Positions 50,375 to 59,414 of a stretch of DNA of 64,000 bases are shown here, in pieces. Source of the stretch: Lachnospiraceae bacterium. Lineage in GTDB: Bacteria > Bacillota > Clostridia > Lachnospirales > Lachnospiraceae. Each line of letters starts with the position of its first letter. The first letter of the stretch is position 1. The notes under the pieces were generated by a model. The model worked only from the letters and a program-made list of their open reading frames with translations, was not told the origin of the DNA and searched no databases. The DNA is taken from assembly GCA_022845955.1 (NCBI GenBank), contig AP025576.1, positions 62,001-126,000 on the forward strand, written 5' to 3'. The position numbers and the translations under genes are program-made.

Positions 50375-51160
50375 ATGCTCTGGAAGCAGTCGGAAACAAA
50401 TATCTGGGTGGCAGGACACCGTGGAAATCCTGCAGAAGCCCCGGAAAACACCATGGCTTCTTTCCGAAATGCCATGGAAGCGGGCCTGGACATGATTGAA
50501 CTGGATATTCAGATGTCAGGAGACGGGGAGCTGGTTATTATGCATAACCTCACTGTCGATCAGACCACAGACGGAACAGGAGCCATCCGGGAAATGACCC
50601 TTAAGGAAATCCGTTCCCTGGATGCGGGCTGCAGGTTCCATGAGGAATACAGAGGGGAGAAAGTGCCTTTGTTTGAGGAATTCCTGGAACTCACCAAAGA
50701 ATATCCGGACATGCTGTATGATTTTGAATTAAAGGAGTATCCTGTTGCCGGAAATGAAAGGCGGGCTTATGAGACGGCGGATCGTGTGACAGCGCTGATT
50801 GAAGAATATGGATTAGGGGATAAATGTGTTCTGAATGCTTTCAGCGCCATGCTTCTTCAGTATATCCACGACAAATATGACGGGCGTTACAGGTTGCATG
50901 GATATTATCCCAAATCCCTTCTGGGGGAATCCCAAAACAGGGATCCTTATAACATTCTGTACTGCGCCTGTGTATGCGAAGATTTTACAAGGGAAACTTT
51001 TGACCGCCTGAAACAAAGAGGAATCGATACCTGGGCCGGGACACGGTTTAACAACAGGGAGATGCTGGAGCTGGCCCGCCGCTGCGGCGCCACGCTGATT
51101 ACCTGCGATAACCCCAAGGAAGTCAGGGAAACTCTGCGGGAAATGGGACTCCATACATAA
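50375..51160 (+). CDS. Glycerophosphodiester phosphodiesterase (GDPD)
   Basis: A 261-residue GDPD enzyme with the diagnostic residues: WVAGHRGNPAEAPENTMASF (His-Arg-Gly, Pro-Glu-Asn-Thr), GLDMIELDIQMSGDGELVIMHN (E-x-D and the second catalytic His) and DFELKE. It hydrolyses glycerophosphodiesters to glycerol-3-phosphate and an alcohol. No signal peptide is visible, so it acts on imported diesters. It starts 17 bases after the HAD gene with AGGAGG. The divergent ABC importer and dehydrogenase fit such a pathway. Confidence 0.93.
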   Translation: MLWKQSETNIWVAGHRGNPAEAPENTMASFRNAMEAGLDMIELDIQMSGDGELVIMHNLTVDQTTDGTGAIREMTLKEIRSLDAGCRFHEEYRGEKVPLFEEFLELTKEYPDMLYDFELKEYPVAGNERRAYETADRVTALIEEYGLGDKCVLNAFSAMLLQYIHDKYDGRYRLHGYYPKSLLGESQNRDPYNILYCACVCEDFTRETFDRLKQRGIDTWAGTRFNNREMLELARRCGATLITCDNPKEVRETLREMGLHT

Positions 51161-51171
51161 AAGAAGAAAGC

Positions 51172-51249
51172 TTCCTGCCGGATATTTGGTGTGTGCCCTG
51201 CCAAAAGGCTGCCGCCTGCCACATAGCCAACAGGAGGTTTTTCTTTTAC
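51172..51249 (+). terminator. Terminator of the HAD-GDPD operon
   Basis: TTGGTGTGTG and CACATAGCCAA form the core of an imperfect stem with outer CCTG/CAGG pairing, followed by GGTTTTTCTTTT. Confidence 0.5.
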
Positions 51250-51255
51250 TTATAG

Positions 51256-51304
51256 TTGCGCAAAATCTGTTTTTGATCTATAATTAAAATACTTTTAAAA
51301 AGTA
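51256..51304 (+). promoter_or_regulatory. Promoter and palindromic operator of the ROK gene
   Basis: TTGCGC (51256-51261), 17 bases, TATAAT (51279-51284). Directly downstream is the perfect palindrome TACTTTTAAAAAGTA (51290-51304), covering the predicted start of transcription, an ideal place for autorepression by the ROK protein encoded next. Confidence 0.6.
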
Positions 51305-51323
51305 ATATAACGGAGGTTGCTTT

Positions 51324-52307
51324 ATGGCAAGTACGATTACAGTCAGGGATATGAACCAGGAGATTGTGAGAAGCTGCATGAAGGGGATGGGGCCTGTGAG
51401 CAAGAGCAGCCTTGCCCGGAAAACCGGACTGAGCTTCCCCACAGTGAGCAAAACGGTGGATCTTCTCTGCGAATCCGGGGAAGTGGAGGAGGCGGGGACG
51501 GAAATGTCCAGCGGCGGCAGGTGTGCAGCACTGTTCCGGCTGAACCCTATGTATGCGCTGTATCTGCTTCTCACCGTCGAGAATGACAGCGTACACTGGG
51601 CGCTGAAGGATCGGGAAGAAAACAGCCTGACATCGGGCAGTTCGGAGGGAAACCAGGAGGTGCTGGACGTCCTGGAAGCTAAGATTGAGAGCATCCGGCA
51701 GCGTTACCCCAATCTGAAAGGGATTGTGATCGGGGCGGCAGGTATGGTTTCCGGCGGGAAAATTCTTTTGTCAGGGGGAGAATGCCAGCTTGTAGGTATG
51801 GATTTACAGGATTATTTTTCCGAAAGGTTCGGCCTTCCGGTGCGGGTGATCAATGATATGAATGCGGTGGCCGCGGGCCGCTGGAGCGCGGACGGCCAGA
51901 AGGAGAGCTGCTGTGTCTGTATCTATCTGGGGAAAAACGGGATGGGCGCCGGGGTGGTCGTTCATGGAAAGCTGTGGCAGGGGGCCAGCGATTTTGCGGG
52001 AGAACTCAGTTTCCTGCCCGATATGCCGGGAAAGCTCCGTCCACAGGATAAGGATTTTGCCCCCTCCCGGATGCTGGAGGCCTACCGGAAAATTATCCAG
52101 ATATATGCCTCCGTCCTGAATCCCCAGCGTATTATCCTTTACCGAAACCCTTTTCTGGAGGGGGTTCTGGAAGAACTGTACCAGGAATGTGAAAAAGTGA
52201 TTCCTGCGCATTCGATGCCACTGCTGGTGATATCCGATGACTATGAAAAGGACTATGAAAAGGGGCTTATGGTAATTGCCGGTTCCCTGCAGCGGTACGA
52301 TAAATAA
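51324..52307 (+). CDS. ROK-family transcriptional regulator
   Basis: A 327-residue NagC/XylR-type regulator. The N-terminal winged helix (GPVSKSSLARKTGLSFPTVSKTVDLLCESGEVEE) is followed by an ROK sugar-kinase-like domain with RVINDMNAVAAG and YLGKNGMGAGVVVHGKLWQGASDFAGELSF. The ROK zinc motif (C-x-C-G-x2-G-C) is absent, as in many regulators without kinase activity. A perfect palindrome overlaps its promoter. The following HAD-Nudix gene begins 18 bases on. Effector probably a sugar or sugar phosphate; targets unknown. Confidence 0.88.
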   Translation: MASTITVRDMNQEIVRSCMKGMGPVSKSSLARKTGLSFPTVSKTVDLLCESGEVEEAGTEMSSGGRCAALFRLNPMYALYLLLTVENDSVHWALKDREENSLTSGSSEGNQEVLDVLEAKIESIRQRYPNLKGIVIGAAGMVSGGKILLSGGECQLVGMDLQDYFSERFGLPVRVINDMNAVAAGRWSADGQKESCCVCIYLGKNGMGAGVVVHGKLWQGASDFAGELSFLPDMPGKLRPQDKDFAPSRMLEAYRKIIQIYASVLNPQRIILYRNPFLEGVLEELYQECEKVIPAHSMPLLVISDDYEKDYEKGLMVIAGSLQRYDK

Positions 52308-52324
52308 AGAAAGGAAGGAAAATT

Positions 52325-53581
52325 ATGAAAAAGCATATCTTGTTTGATGTGGACGGCACGCTGCTGGATTCGGAGGAAGCGGTGCTGCTGTCTTTTCAGG
52401 AGACCATATATGTGAAAACGGGAAAAAAGCTGGAAACGCAGGATCTGAAGTATGCGCTGGGAATCCCCAGCGAAGCGGCTCTGCGGAGATTTGGCTTTCC
52501 GGAGGAGGAAATCCCGGAAATTGTGGATTTCTGGGGGAACCTGACTCCCCGTTACCAGAAATATATAAAAGTGTTCCCGGGAATCCCGAAGCTGCTGGAA
52601 AAGCTTAAGGAAAAAGGAGCCCGTCTGGGGATTGTGACATCCAGGAACCGGGAGGAGTATAAACGGGATTTTCTGCCGTTTGGGCTGGAGAGTTATTTTG
52701 ATACGGTAATCTGTGCGGATGACACAGTAATACACAAGCCTTACGGGGAACCGGTAAAGGAATATCTGCGCAGGGAAAATGCCTGTGCGCAGGATACGGT
52801 ATTTATCGGGGATACGGTCTATGACATGGACTGTGCGGCGGATGCCGGTGTGGAGGGGGCGCTGGCCCTTTGGGGATGCGCATCCCCGGCCCATATCCGT
52901 GCGGACTGGTATCTGGCATGTCCGGAAGAGGTATCTTCCACTTTCCTGTTGGAAAAGGATCCCCTCAGGGAACATCAGTGGCTGAAATGGGCGATGGAGC
53001 TGCAGTTTATAGCCCAGGCAGGGCTTACCTATTCCCGGGATCCCTTTGATCAGGAGCGGTTCGGGAGAATACGGGAAATTGCGGCGGAGATCGTCAGCTG
53101 CAACACACCGATGACTTTTGAACAGGTAGACGGGCTGTTCGGCAGGGAAGCAGGCTACCAGACGCCCAAGCTGGACAGCCGGGCGGCGATTATCCGGGAC
53201 GGCAAAATCCTGCTGGTGCAGGAAATGGACGGCAGATGGTCCCTGCCGGGCGGCTGGGTGGATATGGATCAATCCATTAAAGAGAATACGGTAAAAGAGG
53301 CAAAAGAAGAAGCGGGTATGACGGTGGCGCCGGTACGGCTTGTGGCCGTCCAGGATCGTAACAGACATAATAAGCCGGCCTATGCATATAATATCTGCAA
53401 GATATTTATTTTGTGTGAACCGGTGGAAGGGGAATTTGAAAAAAATACGGAAACTATCCAGAGGGATTGGTTTCCATTGGAGAATCTCCCGGTACTGGCG
53501 GAGGAAAAAACCACAAAAGAACAGATTTCCATGTGTTTTGAAGCTGCCGCAGATAAAGATTGGAAGGTTTTGTTTGACTGA
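52325..53581 (+). CDS. HAD phosphatase fused to a Nudix hydrolase
   Basis: A 418-residue two-enzyme fusion. Residues 1-212 are a PGP-like HAD phosphatase: LFDVDGTLLD (D8, D10), IVTSRN, IHKPYGEP (K138) and FIGDTVYDMDCA (D163). Residues about 214-285 match the helical N-domain seen before some Nudix domains. The Nudix domain follows, with box GWVDMDQSIKENTVKEAKEEAGM (about 310-332). The outer Glu is Gln and the Arg is Lys, but the metal-binding EE pair is kept. This would couple cleavage of a nucleoside-diphosphate-type compound with phosphate removal. The gene is probably in one operon with the ROK regulator. Confidence 0.87.
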   Translation: MKKHILFDVDGTLLDSEEAVLLSFQETIYVKTGKKLETQDLKYALGIPSEAALRRFGFPEEEIPEIVDFWGNLTPRYQKYIKVFPGIPKLLEKLKEKGARLGIVTSRNREEYKRDFLPFGLESYFDTVICADDTVIHKPYGEPVKEYLRRENACAQDTVFIGDTVYDMDCAADAGVEGALALWGCASPAHIRADWYLACPEEVSSTFLLEKDPLREHQWLKWAMELQFIAQAGLTYSRDPFDQERFGRIREIAAEIVSCNTPMTFEQVDGLFGREAGYQTPKLDSRAAIIRDGKILLVQEMDGRWSLPGGWVDMDQSIKENTVKEAKEEAGMTVAPVRLVAVQDRNRHNKPAYAYNICKIFILCEPVEGEFEKNTETIQRDWFPLENLPVLAEEKTTKEQISMCFEAAADKDWKVLFD

Positions 53582-53666
53582 TAAATATTGGCAATAAATG
53601 GTATAAACGTATATGCTTTTTAGGAGGGGAGCGATAAAATAAGCTCATATTTACGGGCAATTGGCT

Positions 53667-53695
53667 TTGACAAGACAATACACCTATGGTAAACT
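53667..53695 (+). promoter_or_regulatory. Near-consensus promoter that decides the start of the TPR gene
   Basis: TTGACA (53667-53672), exactly 17 bases, TAAACT (53690-53695), predicted start about 53702. The in-frame ATG at 53699 would then be upstream of, or at, the 5' end of the mRNA and is unlikely to be used. Confidence 0.6.
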
Positions 53696-53752
53696 TATAT
53701 GATAAAAAAGTGGGTAATTATGCCTAATCAGGATTACGGTAGAGGTGGCACC

Positions 53753-56581
53753 TTGGATAAATATGAGTACAAAATACGGGCAGAGGAAATCAAGACACTG
53801 ATTTCCCAGAAAAAATATGTGGATGCGGCAAAGGTAGCGGATACAATTGACTGGACAAGGGTAAAAAGCGTGATGATGCTTTGTACGGTCAGTGATTTGT
53901 ATAAGGTAAACAGAAGATTTGAGGACGCGAAGCTTCTGCTGGAAATGGCTAATGAGCGCCATCCGGCAGGAAGGATGATCGTTTATTCCCTGTGTGACCT
54001 TTCCATAAAGATGGGAGAAGTCGTACAGGCAGTGGAGTATTATAAGGATTTTACGCAGATAGCGCCCAATGACAGCGGCAGATATGTCCTTCAGTACAAG
54101 CTGTACGAGGCCCAGGATGTGGGGCTGGAGGAGCGGATTGCGGTACTGGAGGAACTGAAGAAGAGGGACTACCGGGAAAAATGGGCATATGAACTGGCTT
54201 ACTTGTACCATCGGGTGGGACTGGCCACCAAATGTGTGGAGGAATGTGACGAACTGATCCTCTGGTTTGGGGAAGGCAAATACGTGATGAAAGCGATGGA
54301 GCTTAAGATGCTTCACCAGCCGTTATCCCCTGCACAGCAGCAGAAGTATGAAGCTTATATGATGCGCAAGCAGGGCCTTCGGGTACCGGAGACGGAGGAA
54401 AAGCCGGACAGGAATTCCTCACGCGCTAAAAATGCCGGCGGAACACCCGGGGAAGAGGATGAGATACATGTCAAGCCCATGGATGTGGGGCAGTATAATA
54501 CCATAAACCTGCAGAAGGAACTTGCCAGAAGTATGGAAGAGCTGATGCTGAACGGACAGCAGCCGGCCGGACAGCAGCCGGCCGGGGAGCCGGTATCCCT
54601 GCAGGAATACCTGGAACAGAGAAACGCACAGGAGGAAGCTTCCTATGGGGATCAGCCTTATGATATAGCGGCGGAGGATACCGGCGAAATGGTTCCTCAG
54701 GAATATGATCCGGCCCAATACGGGGAAGAGACTTATTCTTATGACGAGGCGCCTGTTTCCCCGGACTCTACCGCCGGCGGTTATGCGGAGGAGACGGCAT
54801 CGCAGGATATGGCTGCAGCCGTGATGGAAACACCGGGCGGGGAGGGGTATGCGGCATCGGATCCGGGGCTTACCAATTACCTTGCCCAGGAATACGACGG
54901 GCAGATCAGTCTGGTGGTGCCGGAAGGGTATCAGGTGGAAAAGCAGATCACCGGCCAGATGAACATTGAAGACATTATGAAAGAATGGGAAAAGATGAAG
55001 CACGAGAATGAAGAGAAGCGCCGCAGGCAGCTGCAGCAGCGCGTCTTGGAACAGACGGATTCTCTTTTCCGGGATTTTGATAAAACGGCCAGAAAAGGGG
55101 TTCTGGAACGTTTGCAAAAGGAAGAAAGGATACCTGTGGAGCGCAGGCGTCCATCGGATACAAGTGTTATTTCTGCGCATACCAAGATTTGGGCTGCGGA
55201 GGAAGTGGAAAATGCCATGAAACGGGCAGAGATTACCGGCGCCGTAACAGCGGCAGCTGCGGCAGAAGCCGCAGAGGCGGCGGGTTCCATAGCGGCAGGA
55301 GCGGTTCCTGAACCGGGGATGAAGGAATTATCTGCAGCAGCAGCCGCATCGGAGGGTGCTGCCGCCCGGCCGGTTCTGCAGACTGTACATAAAGCGCAGT
55401 CCCCGGGCGGGCAGGCGGATCCGGAGAGGGGGATCCCCCAGCCGGTCTCCATGCCTGCTGTTTCCGAAACGGCCGCAGTGCGGCCGGCACAGGTACAGGA
55501 AACCGTTCCTCCGCCGGCGCCCGCGCAGGAGGAGATTTCCGCGCCGGCAGCCGGGCAGCCCGTTCCGGTAAGGCAGGAACCGGAGGCTTTACCCGTATAT
55601 GAAGAAGCCGCACCCGTATATGAGGAGCCGGCCGGTTTTGAAACCCGTCCGGTGCCGGAGGAAGATCCGGCGGAGAGGCAGCCTGCCTATATCAGCCAGC
55701 CGGAAGCTGTTGGGTACGAGCAGGAGCAGGGACCCGCGGAAACGGAGGAGACGGAGGATCCGGAACAGGAGGAAAATCCGGAAAACTCGCAGCAGATGAT
55801 GGAACGCCTGGAAGAGGAACGTCTGGAGCAGGAAATCCGTGCCATGAGCAGGGCGGAAAAGCAGCTGTTCGCGTCCTTTGTCCCGACCAGAGGATCCATG
55901 AAGAAGCTGGTGCGTGCGCTGGATAAGCTGAGTCTTGCGGCATATACAGGCAACCTGATCATTACGGGAGATCCGGGATCCGACACCCTTAGCCTTGCCA
56001 AAAACATAGTCAAAGATGTGAAATCCAAGGATTCTAATTTCTCCGGAAAACTTGCCAAAATAGAAGGGGATGCTTTTAATAAGAAGGATCCCGGAGAGTT
56101 GATTGATAAGCTGGCGGGGGGTGCCCTTATCATTGATGCTGCCGGGGAAATTAATGACGAAAGCATATACAGGCTCCTGGATGCGCTGAACCAGGAACGG
56201 ACAGGTATTCTGGTGATCCTCATAGATATAAAGAGAAATATCAAGAAGCTGATTTCCGCCAATCCGGAAATGGAGTCCTTCTTTAATGCCAGGTTTGACA
56301 TCGAGGCGTTGGATAACGGTACGCTTGTAGCCTATGGCTGTCAGTACGCAAAAATGCAGGAATACGCCATCGATGAGCTGGGCAGGCTTGCCCTTCATAC
56401 CCGCATTGAAGATATGCAGACCAGTGACCATATCGTTACGGTTAATGATGTCAGGGATATTGTGGATGAGGCTATCGACCACGCCAACCGTAAAACACCC
56501 AAGCATTTTATGGATGTTCTGCTGGCAAAGCGTTATGATGACGACGATATGATTATTCTGCATGAGGGGGATTTCATATAG
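53753..56581 (+). CDS. TPR protein with long disordered linker and degenerate AAA-type domain
   Basis: About 942 residues from a TTG at 53753, chosen because GAGGTGG lies just upstream and the promoter at 53667-53695 excludes ATG 53699; ATG 53720 is the alternative. The N-terminal 220 residues are helical tetratricopeptide-like repeats (KKYVDAAKVADTIDWTRVK, KVNRRFEDAKLLLEMANE, VVQAVEYYKDFTQIAP). The middle 450 residues are Pro/Glu/Gln/Ala-rich with tandem repeats such as QQPAGQQPAG. The C-terminal 220 residues resemble an AAA ATPase (RALDKLSLAAYTGNLIITGD, GGALIIDAAGEINDESIYRLL) but the P-loop reads GDPGSDTLS, without GK[S/T]. It is probably a scaffold. GlgB follows after 41 bases. Confidence 0.75.
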   Translation: MDKYEYKIRAEEIKTLISQKKYVDAAKVADTIDWTRVKSVMMLCTVSDLYKVNRRFEDAKLLLEMANERHPAGRMIVYSLCDLSIKMGEVVQAVEYYKDFTQIAPNDSGRYVLQYKLYEAQDVGLEERIAVLEELKKRDYREKWAYELAYLYHRVGLATKCVEECDELILWFGEGKYVMKAMELKMLHQPLSPAQQQKYEAYMMRKQGLRVPETEEKPDRNSSRAKNAGGTPGEEDEIHVKPMDVGQYNTINLQKELARSMEELMLNGQQPAGQQPAGEPVSLQEYLEQRNAQEEASYGDQPYDIAAEDTGEMVPQEYDPAQYGEETYSYDEAPVSPDSTAGGYAEETASQDMAAAVMETPGGEGYAASDPGLTNYLAQEYDGQISLVVPEGYQVEKQITGQMNIEDIMKEWEKMKHENEEKRRRQLQQRVLEQTDSLFRDFDKTARKGVLERLQKEERIPVERRRPSDTSVISAHTKIWAAEEVENAMKRAEITGAVTAAAAAEAAEAAGSIAAGAVPEPGMKELSAAAAASEGAAARPVLQTVHKAQSPGGQADPERGIPQPVSMPAVSETAAVRPAQVQETVPPPAPAQEEISAPAAGQPVPVRQEPEALPVYEEAAPVYEEPAGFETRPVPEEDPAERQPAYISQPEAVGYEQEQGPAETEETEDPEQEENPENSQQMMERLEEERLEQEIRAMSRAEKQLFASFVPTRGSMKKLVRALDKLSLAAYTGNLIITGDPGSDTLSLAKNIVKDVKSKDSNFSGKLAKIEGDAFNKKDPGELIDKLAGGALIIDAAGEINDESIYRLLDALNQERTGILVILIDIKRNIKKLISANPEMESFFNARFDIEALDNGTLVAYGCQYAKMQEYAIDELGRLALHTRIEDMQTSDHIVTVNDVRDIVDEAIDHANRKTPKHFMDVLLAKRYDDDDMIILHEGDFI

Positions 56582-56622
56582 ATAGAATCTAAGCCGCTTC
56601 TGGCGGCGGAAGAGAGGTAAAA

Positions 56623-58545
56623 ATGGCAGGTGTAGCAAAACACAAGAAGGCGGAGAAGGTCTTTATCTCCGAAGCCGATGAGTATCTGTTTGCACAGGGG
56701 ACGCACTATGATATTTACAAAAAACTGGGGGCGCATCCTTCTGTAGAAAATGGAAAGAAAGGAATGTTTTTTGCAGTTTGGGCGCCGCATGCCGAACAGG
56801 TACATGTTTTCGGAACTTTTAACGGATGGGAAGAAACCCAATACCCCATGAAAAAAAAGGGGCCGGGCGGAATCTATGAGCTTTTCATTCCGGGAGTAGG
56901 GACAGGCGAGATGTATAAGTTCCTGATTACCGCTGCTGACGGACGAAAGCTTTATAAGGCGGATCCCTTTGCCAATTATGCAGAAAAAAGACCCGGGACA
57001 GCGTCTGTTACCACGGATATTTCCCGCTTGAAATGGAGCGATTCGGCCTGGATGGAGGAGCGGGACGGAAAAGATTGGAATAAGGAGCCGCTGGCTATCT
57101 ATGAATGCCATATCGGTTCCTGGATGAAGCATCCTGACGGAACGGAGGACGGCTTCTATACCTACAGGGAGTTTGCGGACAGGCTCGCTGCCTATCTGAA
57201 GGAAGTGAAATTCACCCATGTGGAGCTGATGGGAATAGCGGAGCATCCTTTTGACGGCTCCTGGGGGTATCAGGTAACCGGATATTACGCCCCTACCTCC
57301 CGTTATGGAACGGCGGAGGATTTCGCGTATCTGGTGAATACGCTGCACCGCAACAAGATAGGGGTGATCCTGGACTGGGTTCCGGCCCATTTCCCCAAGG
57401 ATGCCCACGGGCTGGCAGAATTTGACGGCGAAGCGCTGTTTGAATATCCGGATCCCAGGATGGGGGAGCACCCGGACTGGGGGACCAAAATATTTAACTA
57501 TGGCAAGAATGAGGTGAAAAACTTCCTGATTGCCAATGCCCTTTTCTGGATTAAGGAGTTTCACGTGGACGGCCTGCGTGTGGACGCAGTTGCCTCCATG
57601 CTGTATCTGGATTACGGCAAAAAAGACGGAGAGTGGGTGCCCAATAAATTCGGCGGCAATAAGAACCTGGAAGCTATTGAATTTTTCAAGCATTTTAATT
57701 CCGTCATTCGGGGAACCTTCCCCGGCGTTATGACCATTGCGGAGGAATCCACCGCATGGCCGCTGGTAACAGGCCCTATTGATAAGGGGGGACTGGATTT
57801 TAGCTTTAAGTGGAATATGGGCTGGATGCATGATTTTTGTGAATATATGAAGCTGGATCCCTATTTCCGTAAAAACAACCATTATGCCATGACCTTTGCC
57901 ATGAGCTATAACAGCGCGGAAAACTATATCCTGCCGTTGTCCCATGATGAAGTGGTTCATCTGAAATGCTCTATGGTAAATAAAATGCCCGGCCTGCGTG
58001 CGGATAAATACGCGAACTTGAGGGCCGGATATGCATATATGTTCGGACATGAAGGGAAAAAGCTTCTGTTCATGGGCCAGGAATTCGCCCAGGAAAGGGA
58101 ATGGAGCGAAGAAAGGGAGCTGGACTGGTACATGCTCCAGGATGAGCTTAACAGCGGCATGCTGGAATATGTGAAGACGCTTCTCAACCTTTGTCATAAA
58201 TATCCCTGCCTCCATGAAATCGACAATGACTGGAGCGGGTTCGAATGGGTCAATGCGGATGATGCGGAGCGCAGTACCTACAGCTTTATCCGTAAATCCT
58301 CCGATGGGAAAAACAATCTTCTTTTTGTACTGAACATGACACCGGTGGAAAGAAAAGATTATTGTGTGGGTGTTCCGAAACGGAAAAACTACAAGCTGAT
58401 ATTGAACAGCGATGATAAACAGTTCGGGGGGAACGGGGCGGAAATTCCTGCATCTATCAGGGCGGTTGCAGAGTCCTGTGATTATAAGCCCTACCGGATA
58501 ACCTTTGACCTGCCTGCTTCCAGCGCGGTGGTATTTGTATATTGA
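56623..58545 (+). CDS. glgB: 1,4-alpha-glucan branching enzyme
   Basis: A 640-residue GH13 enzyme that introduces alpha-1,6 branches into glycogen. The N-terminal CBM48 (FAVWAPHAEQVHVFGTFNGW) is followed by the catalytic barrel with the four conserved GH13 regions: VILDWVPAHF, DGLRVDAVASML (nucleophile Asp in region 2, about 320), TIAEEST (acid/base Glu) and LSHDEVVH (third Asp). A C-terminal beta-domain closes the protein. Length is normal for bacterial GlgB. No other glycogen gene (glgC, glgA, glgP) is in the window. It may be co-transcribed with the TPR/AAA protein and ends at a strong terminator. Confidence 0.95.
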   Translation: MAGVAKHKKAEKVFISEADEYLFAQGTHYDIYKKLGAHPSVENGKKGMFFAVWAPHAEQVHVFGTFNGWEETQYPMKKKGPGGIYELFIPGVGTGEMYKFLITAADGRKLYKADPFANYAEKRPGTASVTTDISRLKWSDSAWMEERDGKDWNKEPLAIYECHIGSWMKHPDGTEDGFYTYREFADRLAAYLKEVKFTHVELMGIAEHPFDGSWGYQVTGYYAPTSRYGTAEDFAYLVNTLHRNKIGVILDWVPAHFPKDAHGLAEFDGEALFEYPDPRMGEHPDWGTKIFNYGKNEVKNFLIANALFWIKEFHVDGLRVDAVASMLYLDYGKKDGEWVPNKFGGNKNLEAIEFFKHFNSVIRGTFPGVMTIAEESTAWPLVTGPIDKGGLDFSFKWNMGWMHDFCEYMKLDPYFRKNNHYAMTFAMSYNSAENYILPLSHDEVVHLKCSMVNKMPGLRADKYANLRAGYAYMFGHEGKKLLFMGQEFAQEREWSEERELDWYMLQDELNSGMLEYVKTLLNLCHKYPCLHEIDNDWSGFEWVNADDAERSTYSFIRKSSDGKNNLLFVLNMTPVERKDYCVGVPKRKNYKLILNSDDKQFGGNGAEIPASIRAVAESCDYKPYRITFDLPASSAVVFVY

Positions 58546-58554
58546 TAGGAACGG

Positions 58555-58592
58555 ACAACACGGCTTTCCGATATATCGGAAAGCCGTGTTGT
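58555..58592 (+). terminator. Terminator of glgB
   Basis: ACAACACGGCTTTCCGAT pairs perfectly with its reverse complement (58555-58592) and GTTTG follows. The palindrome is nearly loop-free. Confidence 0.8.
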
Positions 58593-58654
58593 TTGAAAGG
58601 AGTAATCTGATGAGCCGGAGAAAACGATGCAAAACGAACGCCGCCAGTTCTTTT

Positions 58655-58906
58655 TTATCCGGTAATCGCCTGCTCCGCGGCCCTCAGGCTGGCCGCCTTC
58701 TGCAGAAGATAGTTGTATCTTTTCATGACTGCATTCTGCTCATATATATAACAGTCAATCAGGTCGGGATCAGTAACATAATCAAAGCCTGTATAGGCAT
58801 CTTCTAATTCACATCTTGTCTTTTGGATATCCAACAACAGGCTCTCCTGATAAGTAAGGGGCTTGTCCTCTTTGTTCACGCTGCCCTGGCTAAAATGGAA
58901 TTTCAT
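58655..58906 (-). CDS. yaaL: YaaL/DUF2508-family small protein
   Basis: An 83-residue protein with the YaaL pattern: ESLLLDIQKTRCELEDAYTGFDYVTDPDLIDCYIYEQNAVMKRYNYLLQKA. It is highly charged, helical and cytoplasmic, of unknown function. In Bacillus yaaL sits between recR and bofA; here bofA lies next door but is transcribed divergently, and recR is absent. AAAGGAGG precedes the ATG. An antisense 65-codon frame with a ribosome site (58610-58807) overlaps it and is rejected. Confidence 0.88.
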   Translation of the reverse strand: MKFHFSQGSVNKEDKPLTYQESLLLDIQKTRCELEDAYTGFDYVTDPDLIDCYIYEQNAVMKRYNYLLQKAASLRAAEQAITG

Positions 58907-59093
58907 GAATCATCCTCCTTTGCCTGATTTTACCAAATTGATACTTTTTAATAAGTATATACAGGAAAAAGGGAAAATATGCATGTTATATTTTTTCTTT
59001 TTTTACATATTGTGTAGAAAGGACAGACCGGGTTGTTCGGCATGTGCAGAAAAAGAAGGCCGCCTGTCGAAACAAGTCGGGACCGGAGGACGA

Positions 59094-59366
59094 ATGGAAA
59101 ATATGAACGGAATTTTGATGATAGGTGTCAGCTTCGCCCTGATATTACTCATTGCGGCCATGCGCAGCAGGACGGATATGCTGATTAATTTTATTATGCG
59201 TGCGGTGCTGGGAACCCTGTCCATTTATTTTATCAACATGTTCCTGAGCGCTCAGGGGTTCTCCTGGCATGTGGGGATCGGGCCTTTCAGTATCGTGGTG
59301 TCGGGGCTGCTGGGGCTGCCGGGAATAGGCCTTCTGTATGGAATCAGCATCTGCTCCATGCTGTGA
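59094..59366 (+). CDS. bofA: BofA-family pro-sigmaK processing inhibitor
   Basis: A 90-residue membrane protein with two to three hydrophobic helices and the BofA tail FSIVVSGLLGLPGIGLLYGISI. BofA holds back the intramembrane protease SpoIVFB so that sigma-K is activated only at the right stage of sporulation; its presence suggests a spore-forming lineage. ATG 59094 is chosen with GGAGG four bases upstream; the longer frame overlaps yaaL. A terminator follows at 59415-59455. Confidence 0.88.
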   Translation: MENMNGILMIGVSFALILLIAAMRSRTDMLINFIMRAVLGTLSIYFINMFLSAQGFSWHVGIGPFSIVVSGLLGLPGIGLLYGISICSML

Positions 59367-59414
59367 GGGGTGCGGCGGCATAAAGCGTTGCCGCGAATAA
59401 TAAAATAAGGCGTA

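Noticed and set aside
56533..58632. 699-codon open frame on the minus strand
   Set aside because: It lies opposite glgB, whose protein has all GH13 motifs, and its translation has no recognisable domain; long antisense frames are common opposite GC-rich genes.
58610..58807. 65-codon plus-strand frame beginning MSRRKRCKTN with AAAGGAG upstream
   Set aside because: Most of it is antisense to yaaL, a recognisable family. The ribosome site is good, so a very short truncated gene cannot be fully excluded.
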